Program-made: the position numbers and the translations under genes
The notes under the pieces: generated by a model
Databases searched by the model: none
The model's input: only the letters and a program-made list of their open reading frames with translations
Told to the model about the DNA's origin: nothing
Shown here: positions 1-7,452 of the stretch, in pieces
Layout of the letters: every line of letters starts with the position of its first letter
Position numbering within the stretch: the first letter of the stretch is position 1
Assembly: GCA_934202525.1 (NCBI GenBank)
Contig: CAKPYB010000004.1
Coordinates: 62,001 to 126,000 of the forward strand
DNA length: 64,000 bases
DNA from: an uncultured Prevotella sp.
GTDB lineage: Bacteria > Bacteroidota > Bacteroidia > Bacteroidales > Bacteroidaceae
Reading direction: 5' to 3'

Positions 1-1
1 C

Positions 2-637
2 ACACCCGTTTATGTTATCTGTTTCATGAACTTTGATGTAGATGAAAATACACCCAAGAAGTTCAGGACAGACGTTGTGCTGGCAGACAAGGATAGCGGA
101 GAGGTTTACTCTAACAAGATCCGCTTCATCTACTTGGTAATGCCTCTTTTCAAGAAGAAAGAGGAAGAGTGTACTACGTTTTTAGATTGTTGGATTTATA
201 ATTTGAAGCATATGGAGACTTTGGAAAAAATGCCTTTCGAGGCTCAGCATAAGATATTCAAGAGATTGGCAGAAATCGCCGACTCCAAGAGCCTGACCAA
301 AGAGGAACAGGAGAAATACGATAACAGCATGATGGTCATGTGGGACAATTATGCGGTATATAAGCATGCTGAGGAGAAAGGTATAGAGAAAGGTATAGAG
401 AAAGGTAGGAAAGAAGGCAAGGAAGAAGGTAGAAAAGAAGGCAAGGAAGAAGGTAGAAAAGAAGGTAAAGAAGAAGGCAGAAAAGAAGGAATAGAAGAAG
501 GTATTGTAAAAGGCGTGAAAAAAAGTAGAAAAGAGCTTGCAATGAAGTTGTTAGCGCGCAATACTCCATTAGATGATATTGCCGATCTTACCGACTTATC
601 TATAGAAGAGATTAAGAAATTAGAACAATATAATTAA
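2..637 (+). CDS. Rpn family PD-(D/E)XK nuclease / transposase-like protein, 5'-truncated by window edge
   Basis: This is the C-terminal part of a protein of the Rpn (recombination-promoting nuclease, transposase_31-like) family. The reading frame is open to the window edge (T-P-V-Y-V-I-C-F before the first Met at 26), so the catalytic N-terminal half lies outside. Visible are the end of the nuclease domain, a conserved linker with NSMMVMWDNYAVYKHA, then a low-complexity stretch of about 45 residues alternating EKG/RKEG/KEEG, and a C-terminal module ending SIEEIKKLEQYN. The Lys/Glu/Gly stretch is encoded by 24-bp imperfect DNA repeats and is typical of the family, where its length varies. An internal ATG at 212 could give a short C-terminal product. 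Family assignment is firm; the biological role (DNA cleavage promoting recombination, or phage defence) is from family knowledge only. Confidence 0.8.
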   Translation, partial: TPVYVICFMNFDVDENTPKKFRTDVVLADKDSGEVYSNKIRFIYLVMPLFKKKEEECTTFLDCWIYNLKHMETLEKMPFEAQHKIFKRLAEIADSKSLTKEEQEKYDNSMMVMWDNYAVYKHAEEKGIEKGIEKGRKEGKEEGRKEGKEEGRKEGKEEGRKEGIEEGIVKGVKKSRKELAMKLLARNTPLDDIADLTDLSIEEIKKLEQYN

Positions 638-692
638 GGTGTTCTAAACGTGTACTACGTTTTCAGTTTGTTGGATTTATAAATTGAAATAT

Positions 693-1010
693 ATGGAGAT
701 AGTAGAACAATTCCCTTGCGAAGCTCTTGATAAGATATTCAAGAAATTGGCAGAATACGCCGACTCCAAGTCCCTGTCCAAAGAGGAACAGGAGAAATAC
801 GATAACAGCATGATGGTCATGTGGGACAATTATGCGGTATATAAGCATGCTGTGGAGAAAGCCTATAAAAAAGGATACGAAGAAGGGAAGAGAAAAGCCA
901 GCAAAAAGTTTGCTTTGAAGTTGTTGGCGCACAACTTTCCATTAGATGAAATTGCCGATCTTACCGACTTATCTATTGATGAGATTAAGAAATTGGAACA
1001 ATATAATTAA
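693..1010 (+). CDS. C-terminal-only duplicate of the upstream Rpn protein (short ORF or remnant)
   Basis: This ORF of about 105 residues repeats the C-terminal half of the gene just upstream. Homology begins at about 650, where the DNA restarts with the same sequence found at about 172, only some 12 bp after the first gene's stop. An in-frame TAA at 645-647 separates it, so it cannot be read as part of the first gene. It keeps NSMMVMWDNYAVYKHA and the last module (SIDEIKKLEQYN) but has only a short K/E/G stretch. The start may be ATG 693 or TTG 684. It may be a duplication remnant, or a free-standing counterpart of the short intragenic Rpn products that are reported to restrain the full-length nuclease in E. 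coli. No ribosome binding site is evident. Confidence 0.55.
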   Translation: MEIVEQFPCEALDKIFKKLAEYADSKSLSKEEQEKYDNSMMVMWDNYAVYKHAVEKAYKKGYEEGKRKASKKFALKLLAHNFPLDEIADLTDLSIDEIKKLEQYN

Positions 1011-1012
1011 CA

Positions 1013-1067
1013 AAACTTTCGCAAGTTTTGCCCCTTCAGCCCGTTCTTAAACCACTTGCGAAAGTTC
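1013..1067 (-). mobile_element. Internally deleted copy of a foldback/MITE-like element
   Basis: This 55-bp sequence is a reverse-oriented, internally deleted version of the roughly 245-bp elements at 9445-9689 and 54438-54682. Read on the minus strand it gives the left end of those elements (GAACTTTCGCAAGTGG, then AAGAACGGGCTGAAGG) joined straight to their right end (GGGGCAAAACTTGCGAAAGT). The terminal inverted repeat around ACTTTCGCAAGT is intact on both sides. No coding potential. Confidence 0.7.
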
Positions 1068-1079
1068 AGTAGAATAATA

Positions 1080-1119
1080 GAGGGTGTGTCATAAGTACGA
1101 TGACATGCCCTCTTTTTTT
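1080..1119 (+). terminator. Rho-independent terminator after the Rpn genes
   Basis: A 13-nt stem (GAGGGTGTGTCAT with ATGACATGCCCTC, one mismatch) and a 7-nt loop are followed by a run of seven T. It resembles the hairpins at 31661-31700 and 43415-43472, which share the GAGGGTG...CACCCTC core. Confidence 0.75.
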
Positions 1120-1127
1120 CGCTACTT

Positions 1128-1501
1128 CAACCACTTCAGTCATCTAATTCAGCTACTTCTGTCAACAAACTCAGTCACTTCTGTCAACAAACTCAGTCAC
1201 TTCTGTCAACTAACTCAGTCACTTCTGTCAACTAACTCAGTCACTTCTGTCAACTAACTCAGCCACTTCAGTCAGCTAACTCAGTCACTTCAGTCAGTTA
1301 ATTCAGCCACTTCATTCAGCCAACGCAGCCGCTACATTCTATCAAATCAAGTGCCTCATTCGAGCTACGAATACACCTCTTCAAGCCAACGCAGTCGAAT
1401 CTTCAAGTCAGCGCAGTCATATCTTCAAGTCAGCGCAGTCATATCTTCAAGTCAGCGCAGTAATATCTTCGAGCTAGCGCAGTAATATCTTCGAGCCAGC
1501 A
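1128..1501. repeat. 22-bp-period tandem array, about 17 units
   Basis: CAG or a close variant recurs at 1150, 1172, 1194, 1216, 1238, 1260, 1282, 1304, 1326, then 1392, 1414, 1436, 1458 and 1480, all in one 22-bp register. The first units follow CAGTCACTTCTGTCAACTAA and the later ones CAGTCATATCTTCAAGTCAG, with two or three diverged units between (1348-1391). Because 22 is not a multiple of 3, the array is not a conserved protein repeat. It sits directly after a terminator. No CRISPR-like spacers are present. Confidence 0.85.
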
Positions 1502-1503
1502 GA

Positions 1504-1588
1504 AACCTCTGACTTTTTTATAAAACCAAGGCTAAAAACCTCTGACTTTTTTATGTTTTGACACCAAAAAACCTCTGACTTTTTAAAA
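1504..1588. repeat. 33-bp-period repeat, three copies
   Basis: The motif AACCTCTGACTTTTT begins at 1504, 1537 and 1570, exactly 33 bp apart, with unrelated AT-rich sequence between copies. It adjoins the 22-bp array. The stretch 1589-1779 after it shows no gene or motif that I recognise. Confidence 0.75.
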
Positions 1589-1779
1589 ATAACTGATTAG
1601 TCAACCCTCTTTATGCTATTTCTAACTTGTTTTCTTGTGGTGAAAGACTTCTGTAGGAGTTTTTTCTTCGATTTTGTTGTCACATCTGCCACTCGTGATA
1701 TAACTATCTGATAATGAAAGTATAACGGGTGGCAATAAGCGGTATTTTTATTGTCACTTATTGTCACCTATTACCACGC

Positions 1780-1809
1780 CCCCTGGTAAGCGGCTCCGCT
1801 TACCAGGGG
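1780..1809. repeat. Perfect palindrome (14-bp arms, 2-nt loop)
   Basis: CCCCTGGTAAGCGG at 1780-1793 pairs perfectly with 1796-1809. It stands just before the palindromic array at 1820-1899. It lacks a T-run on either side, so it is not a standard terminator. Confidence 0.75.
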
Positions 1810-1819
1810 CTGCTGAAAT

Positions 1820-1899
1820 TACGTCACGACGTAGCATTTGCTGCGTCCCGACGTAATAACCGGTGCGTCGCGACGCAGCAACAGATACGTCGCGACGTA
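1820..1899. repeat. Array of four short palindromes at 22-bp spacing
   Basis: Four palindromic cores of the form CGTCNCGACG begin at 1822, 1844, 1866 and 1888, exactly 22 bp apart. The fourth, ACGTCGCGACGT, and the third, GCGTCGCGACGC, are perfect 12-nt palindromes, and the others have one or two changes. The sequence between the cores is not conserved. No protein is convincingly encoded here. Confidence 0.85.
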
Positions 1900-1988
1900 A
1901 TTCCGGCTACCTCCTGCCCCATCAAATAAGCCTCACTTGCATGCCAGAATCAACACCATTAAAGGCTATATTGTAAAACCAACACTTG

Positions 1989-2003
1989 CGAAAACGTTTA
2001 CGT
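1989..2003 (-). promoter_or_regulatory. Putative operator upstream of susC
   Basis: The near-palindrome CGAAAACGTTTACGT (minus strand ACGTAAACGTTTTCG) has a central CG and resembles LacI-family operators. A 14/15 identical site occurs at 7335-7349. Both are centred 50.5 bp upstream of the first base of the -7 box of their promoter. The regulator is not in the window. Confidence 0.55.
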
Positions 2004-2045
2004 TAGATTTTTCATTAATTTTATTCGCCATTAAATAATTTTTGT

Positions 2046-2053
2046 TACTTTTG
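2046..2053 (+). promoter_or_regulatory. -7 promoter element for susC
   Basis: TACTTTTG matches the Bacteroidota -7 consensus TAnnTTTG. It leaves a leader of about 140 nt before the susC start at 2200. No good -33 TTTG is present at the usual spacing, which would suit an activator-dependent promoter. Confidence 0.6.
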
Positions 2054-2199
2054 TAGCAGAAATCTAAAGATTATAATAAAAAATCTAAGATTCCTTATGA
2101 TCTATTGAGAATTAAACACGACAACAACTAATCGCTAGTAAGTTCAATTAGACCAAAACTTAACAAGATATAATAATAACCTACAAAACAAACATCGTT

Positions 2200-5100
2200 A
2201 TGTATCAACAACTGAAACGTGCCAGCATGGCACTGACCTTGAGTTCGGTTTGTTTCCTCGCCTTTGCGCAGAAAACAATCCAAGGTACCGTTAAGGATGC
2301 TAATGGCGAACCAATGATTGGTGTAACCATTACTGACCAGAATGGTAAGGCAGGTGGCATCACCGACCTTGACGGTAAGTTTACCATTCAGAACGCTGAC
2401 CCTAATGCGGTCTTGACTTTCAGCTACATCGGCTGCAAGCCTAAGAAAGTGAAAGTAGGAAGTCAGAAAACATGGAACATCGTACTTGAAGATGACAACG
2501 CAGCTCTCGATGAGGTCGTTGTCGTTGGTTACGGTACTATGCGCAAACGCGACGTAACCGGTTCTATCGCATCTGTTAACTCAGAAAAGATTGCCGCTCG
2601 CGGTACTACCAATCTTGCAGAGTCTCTGCAGGGTTCTGTTCCTGGTGTTAACATCACCCAGTCTGGTAGCCGTGCAGGTGCAGGCTTCAATATCCAGGTT
2701 CGTGGACAGGCTTCCATCAACAAGCAGGCACAGCCATTGTATGTTATCGATGGTGTGGTTTGCGACAACATGGACTTCCTCAACCCTGACGATATCGACC
2801 GCATCGACGTATTGAAAGATGCTTCTTCTACCGCTATTTATGGTTCCCGTGCCTCTGCCGGTGTCATCATGATTACCACCAAGGGCAGCAAGGGTGCAGA
2901 CAAGGCACAGAAGGCAACCATCACTTATGATGGATATTATGGTATCAAGAAGGTGGCACGCATGCCGGAATTTATGGATGCCAACGAGTTTATGGATTAC
3001 CGATTCCAAAGATATACCACGCTCGAAGGAAAGAGCTACGATGGCTCAAGCCGCAAGGGTGTTGATGCAGAAGGACATCCACATTATATCATCAAGGATA
3101 CCGACTTGAATTCAGCCTTCCTTGCCCGTAAGGGAGCAACAAGCTATAAGGATTCCAAGCTTTATGAGTTGATGATGGATCCAAGCTTCGACGGTTACGA
3201 CTGGAAAAAGCAAGTAACCCGTACTGCTGCCCAGCAGAACCACTTTATCAGTGCTGCAGGTGCAACAGACAAGGTAAACTACCGTGTAGGTATGGGTTAT
3301 CAGGGCGAGGAGAACGTATTCAAGGGTAACGACTATGAGCGTTTCAACTTCAAGGGATCAATGGATGCCAAGCTCTCCAAGATATTCGAGGCAGGTTTCT
3401 CTGCCAACATGTCAATGAGCCGCACCCAGGACGTATGTACTGATGATACTTATTCTCCATACATCAATGCATTCTATTTCAACCCATTCGTATCTCCTAC
3501 AGATGCAGATGGCAACCTGATTCCTAACCCGGGAGCAAAGGCTGCCTTTGAATCTGACGCACAGTTTACATCTACATACAACCCGCTCATCGATTTGAAT
3601 GACGGTAACTACACCAATGAGACTAAGATGTACCGACTGATGGGTAACTTCTATCTGCGTGCCAACATCATCAAGGGATTGAAGTTTACAACCACCTTCT
3701 CTCCTAACTACTCTCACAAGCGCCAGGGCATCTTCTATGCAACAGGTATCAATGAGGGGAATGACGTAGGTTCTACTTACTACCAGAAAAACAAGACCAA
3801 CTTCGGATCCGTTGCCAATACAACCCGTGTAGACTGGACTTGGGACAATCAGTTTGACTACAACCGCACATTTGGCGACCATACCGTTGGTGCCATGGCA
3901 CTGTTCTCACTCTACAAGAGCAACACAGAATACCAGTATGAAGAGGGCAAGGGTATCGCCAGCGACCACACGACATTCCACAACCTGGGAACAGCCAGCG
4001 GCGACAAGGTACTCTCAAGCGACTATACAGAGTCATCACTGGAGTCATTCGCTTTCCGTGCCAACTATTCCTACAAGGGCCGCTACATGGCTACAGCTAC
4101 AGTCCGTACCGATGGTAGTTCCCGTTTCGCCGACGGCAACCGATGGGGCTGGTTCCCTTCTGTAGCTGCTGCATGGCGTATCTCTGACGAAGCATGGATG
4201 AAGCAGTTCAACAACTGGTTGGACAATGCAAAACTCCGTTTGTCATATGGTGTTACCGGTAACAACAATGTAGGTGACTATGTAACTATCGCTTCTGCCA
4301 CAGGTCCATCTTATGTAACCATTGATGGCAAAGAGGTACAGGGTTATCATCCTAACGGATTAATAAATACAGAACTCATCTGGGAGAAGGTGAAGGAGTT
4401 CGACCTCGGTCTCGACCTGAGTTTCCTGAAGAATCGCATCAATGTAACAGCCGACTTCTATAACCGTCTTTCTGATGGTCAGATTATGTCACGTTCAGTG
4501 CCTATCGAAACTGGTGAGAAGACTTCAACCTTCAATGTAGGTTCTGTCCAGAACAGAGGTATTGAACTCGGTTTGAACTTTAACATCATCAACAAGAAAG
4601 ACTTCTCCTGGAGTGCGAACGTAAACTTCGCCCGCAACTGGAACGAGATCAAGGAGTTGAGTAATGGTAAGGTTGATGAGGTTGCCAACAACTGGTTTAT
4701 CGGCGAGCCACTGAATGTACTCCGTGACTATACCCATACCGATGTCATCACCGACAAGGGTGTAACCATGCACACCATGAATGGTGACAAGCATTATACC
4801 CTGAAGGAATTCTACGAGAAGTATGGCACTAAGTATAAGTGGTATGAAGGTCAGATGGCAGTAAACGACTGGAACGATGACGGTAAGATTGACGACAACG
4901 ATAAGCAGATTTATGGTTGTACCGATCCTCGCTGGACAGGTAGTTTCTCTACCAATGTTTACTTCAAGGGTTTCGACTTCTCCATCATGTTCTATACCAA
5001 GAGCGGATTCTGGTCACGCAGCTACTTCCATGAGAAGTATATGAAGTATGGCGACCGTGGTAATGCCCACATGAAGTTGGATTACTACATACCAAAGGGA

Positions 5101-5475
5101 GCACCAATCATCGATCATGCGACAGGTGAGATTACAACCGCCACAGAGACCCACTACGGAAAGTATCCTTATCCAACCAACAGCGATGCATCTGCCGGTG
5201 GTTACTTCAGCGACAAGGGTTCAGCCAAGGGAGAAGGTTTCCGGTATCAGAAGACCTCTTTCACCAAGGTTAAGAACATCACCCTGGGTTACACCTTGCC
5301 AAAGAACGTAGTAAGCAAGGCAGGTATCAGAAACCTCCGTGTTTATGTAAACATTCTGAACCCATTCTGTTTCACCAACTATAAGGGCTTCGACCCTGAG
5401 TGGGCATCACAGAATCTGCAGGATGGCGGTCCATCATCTGTAACCTATCAGTTTGGTGTAAATCTTAAGTTCTAA
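2200..5475 (+). CDS. SusC/RagA family TonB-linked outer membrane protein
   Basis: This 1091-residue protein is a TonB-dependent transporter of the SusC type, which moves oligosaccharides across the outer membrane using energy from TonB/ExbBD. It opens with a signal peptide ending near AFAQ, then a carboxypeptidase-D-like regulatory domain (about residues 26-100, starting IQGTVKDANGEPMIGV), the stretch LDEVVVVGYG typical of the TonB-box region, the plug (about 115-225, with VRGQASINK and the conserved PLYVIDGVV and DVLKDASSTAIYGSRAS), then the 22-strand barrel ending in aromatic-terminated VTYQFGVNLKF. It is the first gene of a locus with susD, GH28 and GH43, so the likely cargo is a pectin-derived oligosaccharide, though this is inferred from context only. 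Confidence 0.95.
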   Translation: MYQQLKRASMALTLSSVCFLAFAQKTIQGTVKDANGEPMIGVTITDQNGKAGGITDLDGKFTIQNADPNAVLTFSYIGCKPKKVKVGSQKTWNIVLEDDNAALDEVVVVGYGTMRKRDVTGSIASVNSEKIAARGTTNLAESLQGSVPGVNITQSGSRAGAGFNIQVRGQASINKQAQPLYVIDGVVCDNMDFLNPDDIDRIDVLKDASSTAIYGSRASAGVIMITTKGSKGADKAQKATITYDGYYGIKKVARMPEFMDANEFMDYRFQRYTTLEGKSYDGSSRKGVDAEGHPHYIIKDTDLNSAFLARKGATSYKDSKLYELMMDPSFDGYDWKKQVTRTAAQQNHFISAAGATDKVNYRVGMGYQGEENVFKGNDYERFNFKGSMDAKLSKIFEAGFSANMSMSRTQDVCTDDTYSPYINAFYFNPFVSPTDADGNLIPNPGAKAAFESDAQFTSTYNPLIDLNDGNYTNETKMYRLMGNFYLRANIIKGLKFTTTFSPNYSHKRQGIFYATGINEGNDVGSTYYQKNKTNFGSVANTTRVDWTWDNQFDYNRTFGDHTVGAMALFSLYKSNTEYQYEEGKGIASDHTTFHNLGTASGDKVLSSDYTESSLESFAFRANYSYKGRYMATATVRTDGSSRFADGNRWGWFPSVAAAWRISDEAWMKQFNNWLDNAKLRLSYGVTGNNNVGDYVTIASATGPSYVTIDGKEVQGYHPNGLINTELIWEKVKEFDLGLDLSFLKNRINVTADFYNRLSDGQIMSRSVPIETGEKTSTFNVGSVQNRGIELGLNFNIINKKDFSWSANVNFARNWNEIKELSNGKVDEVANNWFIGEPLNVLRDYTHTDVITDKGVTMHTMNGDKHYTLKEFYEKYGTKYKWYEGQMAVNDWNDDGKIDDNDKQIYGCTDPRWTGSFSTNVYFKGFDFSIMFYTKSGFWSRSYFHEKYMKYGDRGNAHMKLDYYIPKGAPIIDHATGEITTATETHYGKYPYPTNSDASAGGYFSDKGSAKGEGFRYQKTSFTKVKNITLGYTLPKNVVSKAGIRNLRVYVNILNPFCFTNYKGFDPEWASQNLQDGGPSSVTYQFGVNLKF

Positions 5476-5499
5476 TCTCATTAAATGAAGTAAACAATT

Positions 5500-7209
5500 A
5501 TGAAAAAGATATTATATAGCGTAGCACTGGCGGCCTGCTGCATGGGAACCATGACAAGTTGCAGCGACTTTCTGGATGCTAGCAACAAGTCGAATGTAAC
5601 TGACAAACAGACATTTGCGACAAAAGAGGGCTTCAATAGCCTTGTCAATGATGCCTACCAGCATCTGCAAAACGTTTATGCAGCACCTCTGTTCACAAGC
5701 TGTTTTTCAGCAGGTACAGATATGTATGCCGATGCCCGTAACAAGATGAACGAGCCATTGAATACTTACGAGACCTTGACTCCAGAAAATGAAGATATAA
5801 CGGATCTCTATACTTATCTCTATGCAGGTATCCGTGCAGCCAACTCTGTGTCATATTATGCACAGACAGCACAAGTTGATGAAAAGACGAAGGGTCAGCT
5901 TGTAGGCGAAGCCCGTGTATTGGCAGCTTACGAGTATTATCTCCTGGTAAACAACTTCGGTGGTGTGCCTATCATGAAGGGCTTCCTTACCACAGCAGGC
6001 ACAGGATATTCTAAGTCTTCTGCTGAGGAAGTATATGCCTATATCATCAGCGAGCTCGAAGATGTTATCAGCAAGAACGCACTCCTGGCTTCTACAGCTA
6101 CCAAGGGTGGCGGCAGAATCAGCCAGGAAACAGCCAAGGCTATCCTTGCCAAGACCTATCTTTCTGCAGCATGGGATCTCAACAAGCAGGAATACTTCTC
6201 TAAAGCAGCTGCTCTTGCCGATGAGGTAATTGCAGGCAGAAGACTGACGACCCCATATGCCAAACTCTGGAAGGCAGACGGCTCGGGCGATGACAACGAA
6301 GAGTTCCTTTGGGATGTAGAGTATGATCTGGCTACAGCCAACAATACCACATCAGGCGGTACAGAATGGAGCGGTTACTACTGCAACTATCTGGGTGGAG
6401 CCGAGGATCCTATCAAGGCTACTACTTCCAGCTATGTTCCAACCCTCTACGCATTGCATTGCTTCAAGAAGGGCGACCAGCGTTATGACGCTACCTTCAT
6501 GAAGGAACTGCCGGATATCAACAAGGGAAATGCAGCAGGTACCGGTTACTGGACCTGGTATAAGAATGGTGAGAGTCTGGTAGGTAAGCCAGTAACCCGT
6601 TATTATTCTGCATGGTATGAAACAGATGCAGATTTTGAAGCATGGAAGGCAAAAGATCCTGCTAACAGAGCAAACACCTATCGCATTCCGATGGATTCAC
6701 AGAGCAAGGAGGCACAGAATATGGACGGCAGAGATATGGAATATTACGACAACCAGCAGCTGGTATATGCTTCCAGTCCTTGCAAGAAGTTCGACGACAG
6801 TCAGACAGCTTCCAATCAGAAGAATACCTGCTATCGCGATATCCATATCATCACTTTGCCAGAGATGTATCTCGTAGCAGCCGAGGCTTATCTGAAGGCT
6901 GGCGATAACCCTAAGGCATTGGCTCGCCTCAATGAGGTTCACCAGCGCGCGGGTCTTCCTGCACTTACAGGAACTGTCACTATTGACGACATCCTTGATG
7001 AGAATGCCTGCGAGAACTTTGGTAATGAGGCTCGTTGGATGGATCTTCGCAGAACCCAGACTCTGGTAGAGCGTTGCACCAAGTATAATCATGAGATGGG
7101 AGACAAGGCTGCCCAGTATATCGGCAAGAAGCTTCTTCGCCCTATCCCACAGGCTGCTATTGATGCCAACGATAATCTGTCATTAGCAGACCAAAATCCT
7201 GGTTATTAA
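5500..7209 (+). CDS. SusD/RagB family nutrient-binding outer membrane lipoprotein
   Basis: This 569-residue protein is the surface glycan-binding lid that pairs with the SusC transporter encoded 24 bp upstream. A lipoprotein signal peptide ends at Cys21 (MGTMTSC, followed by SDFLDA). The N-terminal helical TPR-like region includes the conserved VGEARVLAAYEYYLLVNNFG, and the C-terminal portion carries TLPEMYLVAAEAYLKAG, ENFGNEARWMDLRRT and the usual end LLRPIPQAAID...NPGY. Length and architecture are normal for the family. It is followed by a strong terminator, so the hydrolase genes downstream have their own promoter. Ligand specificity cannot be read from the sequence. Confidence 0.95.
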   Translation: MKKILYSVALAACCMGTMTSCSDFLDASNKSNVTDKQTFATKEGFNSLVNDAYQHLQNVYAAPLFTSCFSAGTDMYADARNKMNEPLNTYETLTPENEDITDLYTYLYAGIRAANSVSYYAQTAQVDEKTKGQLVGEARVLAAYEYYLLVNNFGGVPIMKGFLTTAGTGYSKSSAEEVYAYIISELEDVISKNALLASTATKGGGRISQETAKAILAKTYLSAAWDLNKQEYFSKAAALADEVIAGRRLTTPYAKLWKADGSGDDNEEFLWDVEYDLATANNTTSGGTEWSGYYCNYLGGAEDPIKATTSSYVPTLYALHCFKKGDQRYDATFMKELPDINKGNAAGTGYWTWYKNGESLVGKPVTRYYSAWYETDADFEAWKAKDPANRANTYRIPMDSQSKEAQNMDGRDMEYYDNQQLVYASSPCKKFDDSQTASNQKNTCYRDIHIITLPEMYLVAAEAYLKAGDNPKALARLNEVHQRAGLPALTGTVTIDDILDENACENFGNEARWMDLRRTQTLVERCTKYNHEMGDKAAQYIGKKLLRPIPQAAIDANDNLSLADQNPGY

Positions 7210-7266
7210 TCAAAATCATTGAAATGATAAGAAAACCTATCAGGACATACGTTAATCATTAGGTTT

Positions 7267-7315
7267 AAGACCGTATCCTAGGGAGATGTTTCTCGACGGA
7301 TGCGGTCTTTCTTTT
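7267..7315 (+). terminator. Terminator after susCD
   Basis: A 12-bp stem (AAGACCGTATCC with GGATGCGGTCTT, one mismatch) encloses a 19-nt loop and is followed by TCTTTTTG. It separates the susCD transcript from the GH28 gene. Confidence 0.75.
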
Positions 7316-7334
7316 TGTTCTATCGGCAAGGTAT

Positions 7335-7349
7335 ACGTAATCGTTTTCG
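7335..7349 (+). promoter_or_regulatory. Putative operator upstream of GH28, matching the susC site
   Basis: ACGTAATCGTTTTCG differs in one base from the reverse complement of the site upstream of susC, and its centre is also 50.5 bp upstream of the -7 box. This suggests one regulator controls susCD and the hydrolases. Confidence 0.55.
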
Positions 7350-7392
7350 TAGTTTTTCGCTCACTATCTGCATGCGGTAAGCAAAAATGTCG

Positions 7393-7400
7393 TAACTTTG
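7393..7400 (+). promoter_or_regulatory. -7 promoter element for GH28
   Basis: TAACTTTG matches the Bacteroidota -7 consensus and lies 52 bp before the GH28 start codon. A clear -33 box is missing, as at the susC promoter. Confidence 0.6.
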
Positions 7401-7452
7401 CACAAAATCTTATAGAAAAAGAAAATAATAAAATAGATAAACCTAAGAAGAA

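Noticed and set aside
1128..1501. CRISPR array
   Set aside because: Units are contiguous with no unique spacers, the period is 22 bp, and no cas genes are present.
1729..1929. 66-codon ORF on the plus strand
   Set aside because: It spans the palindrome and the palindromic 22-bp array, has no promoter of its own and no recognisable protein pattern.
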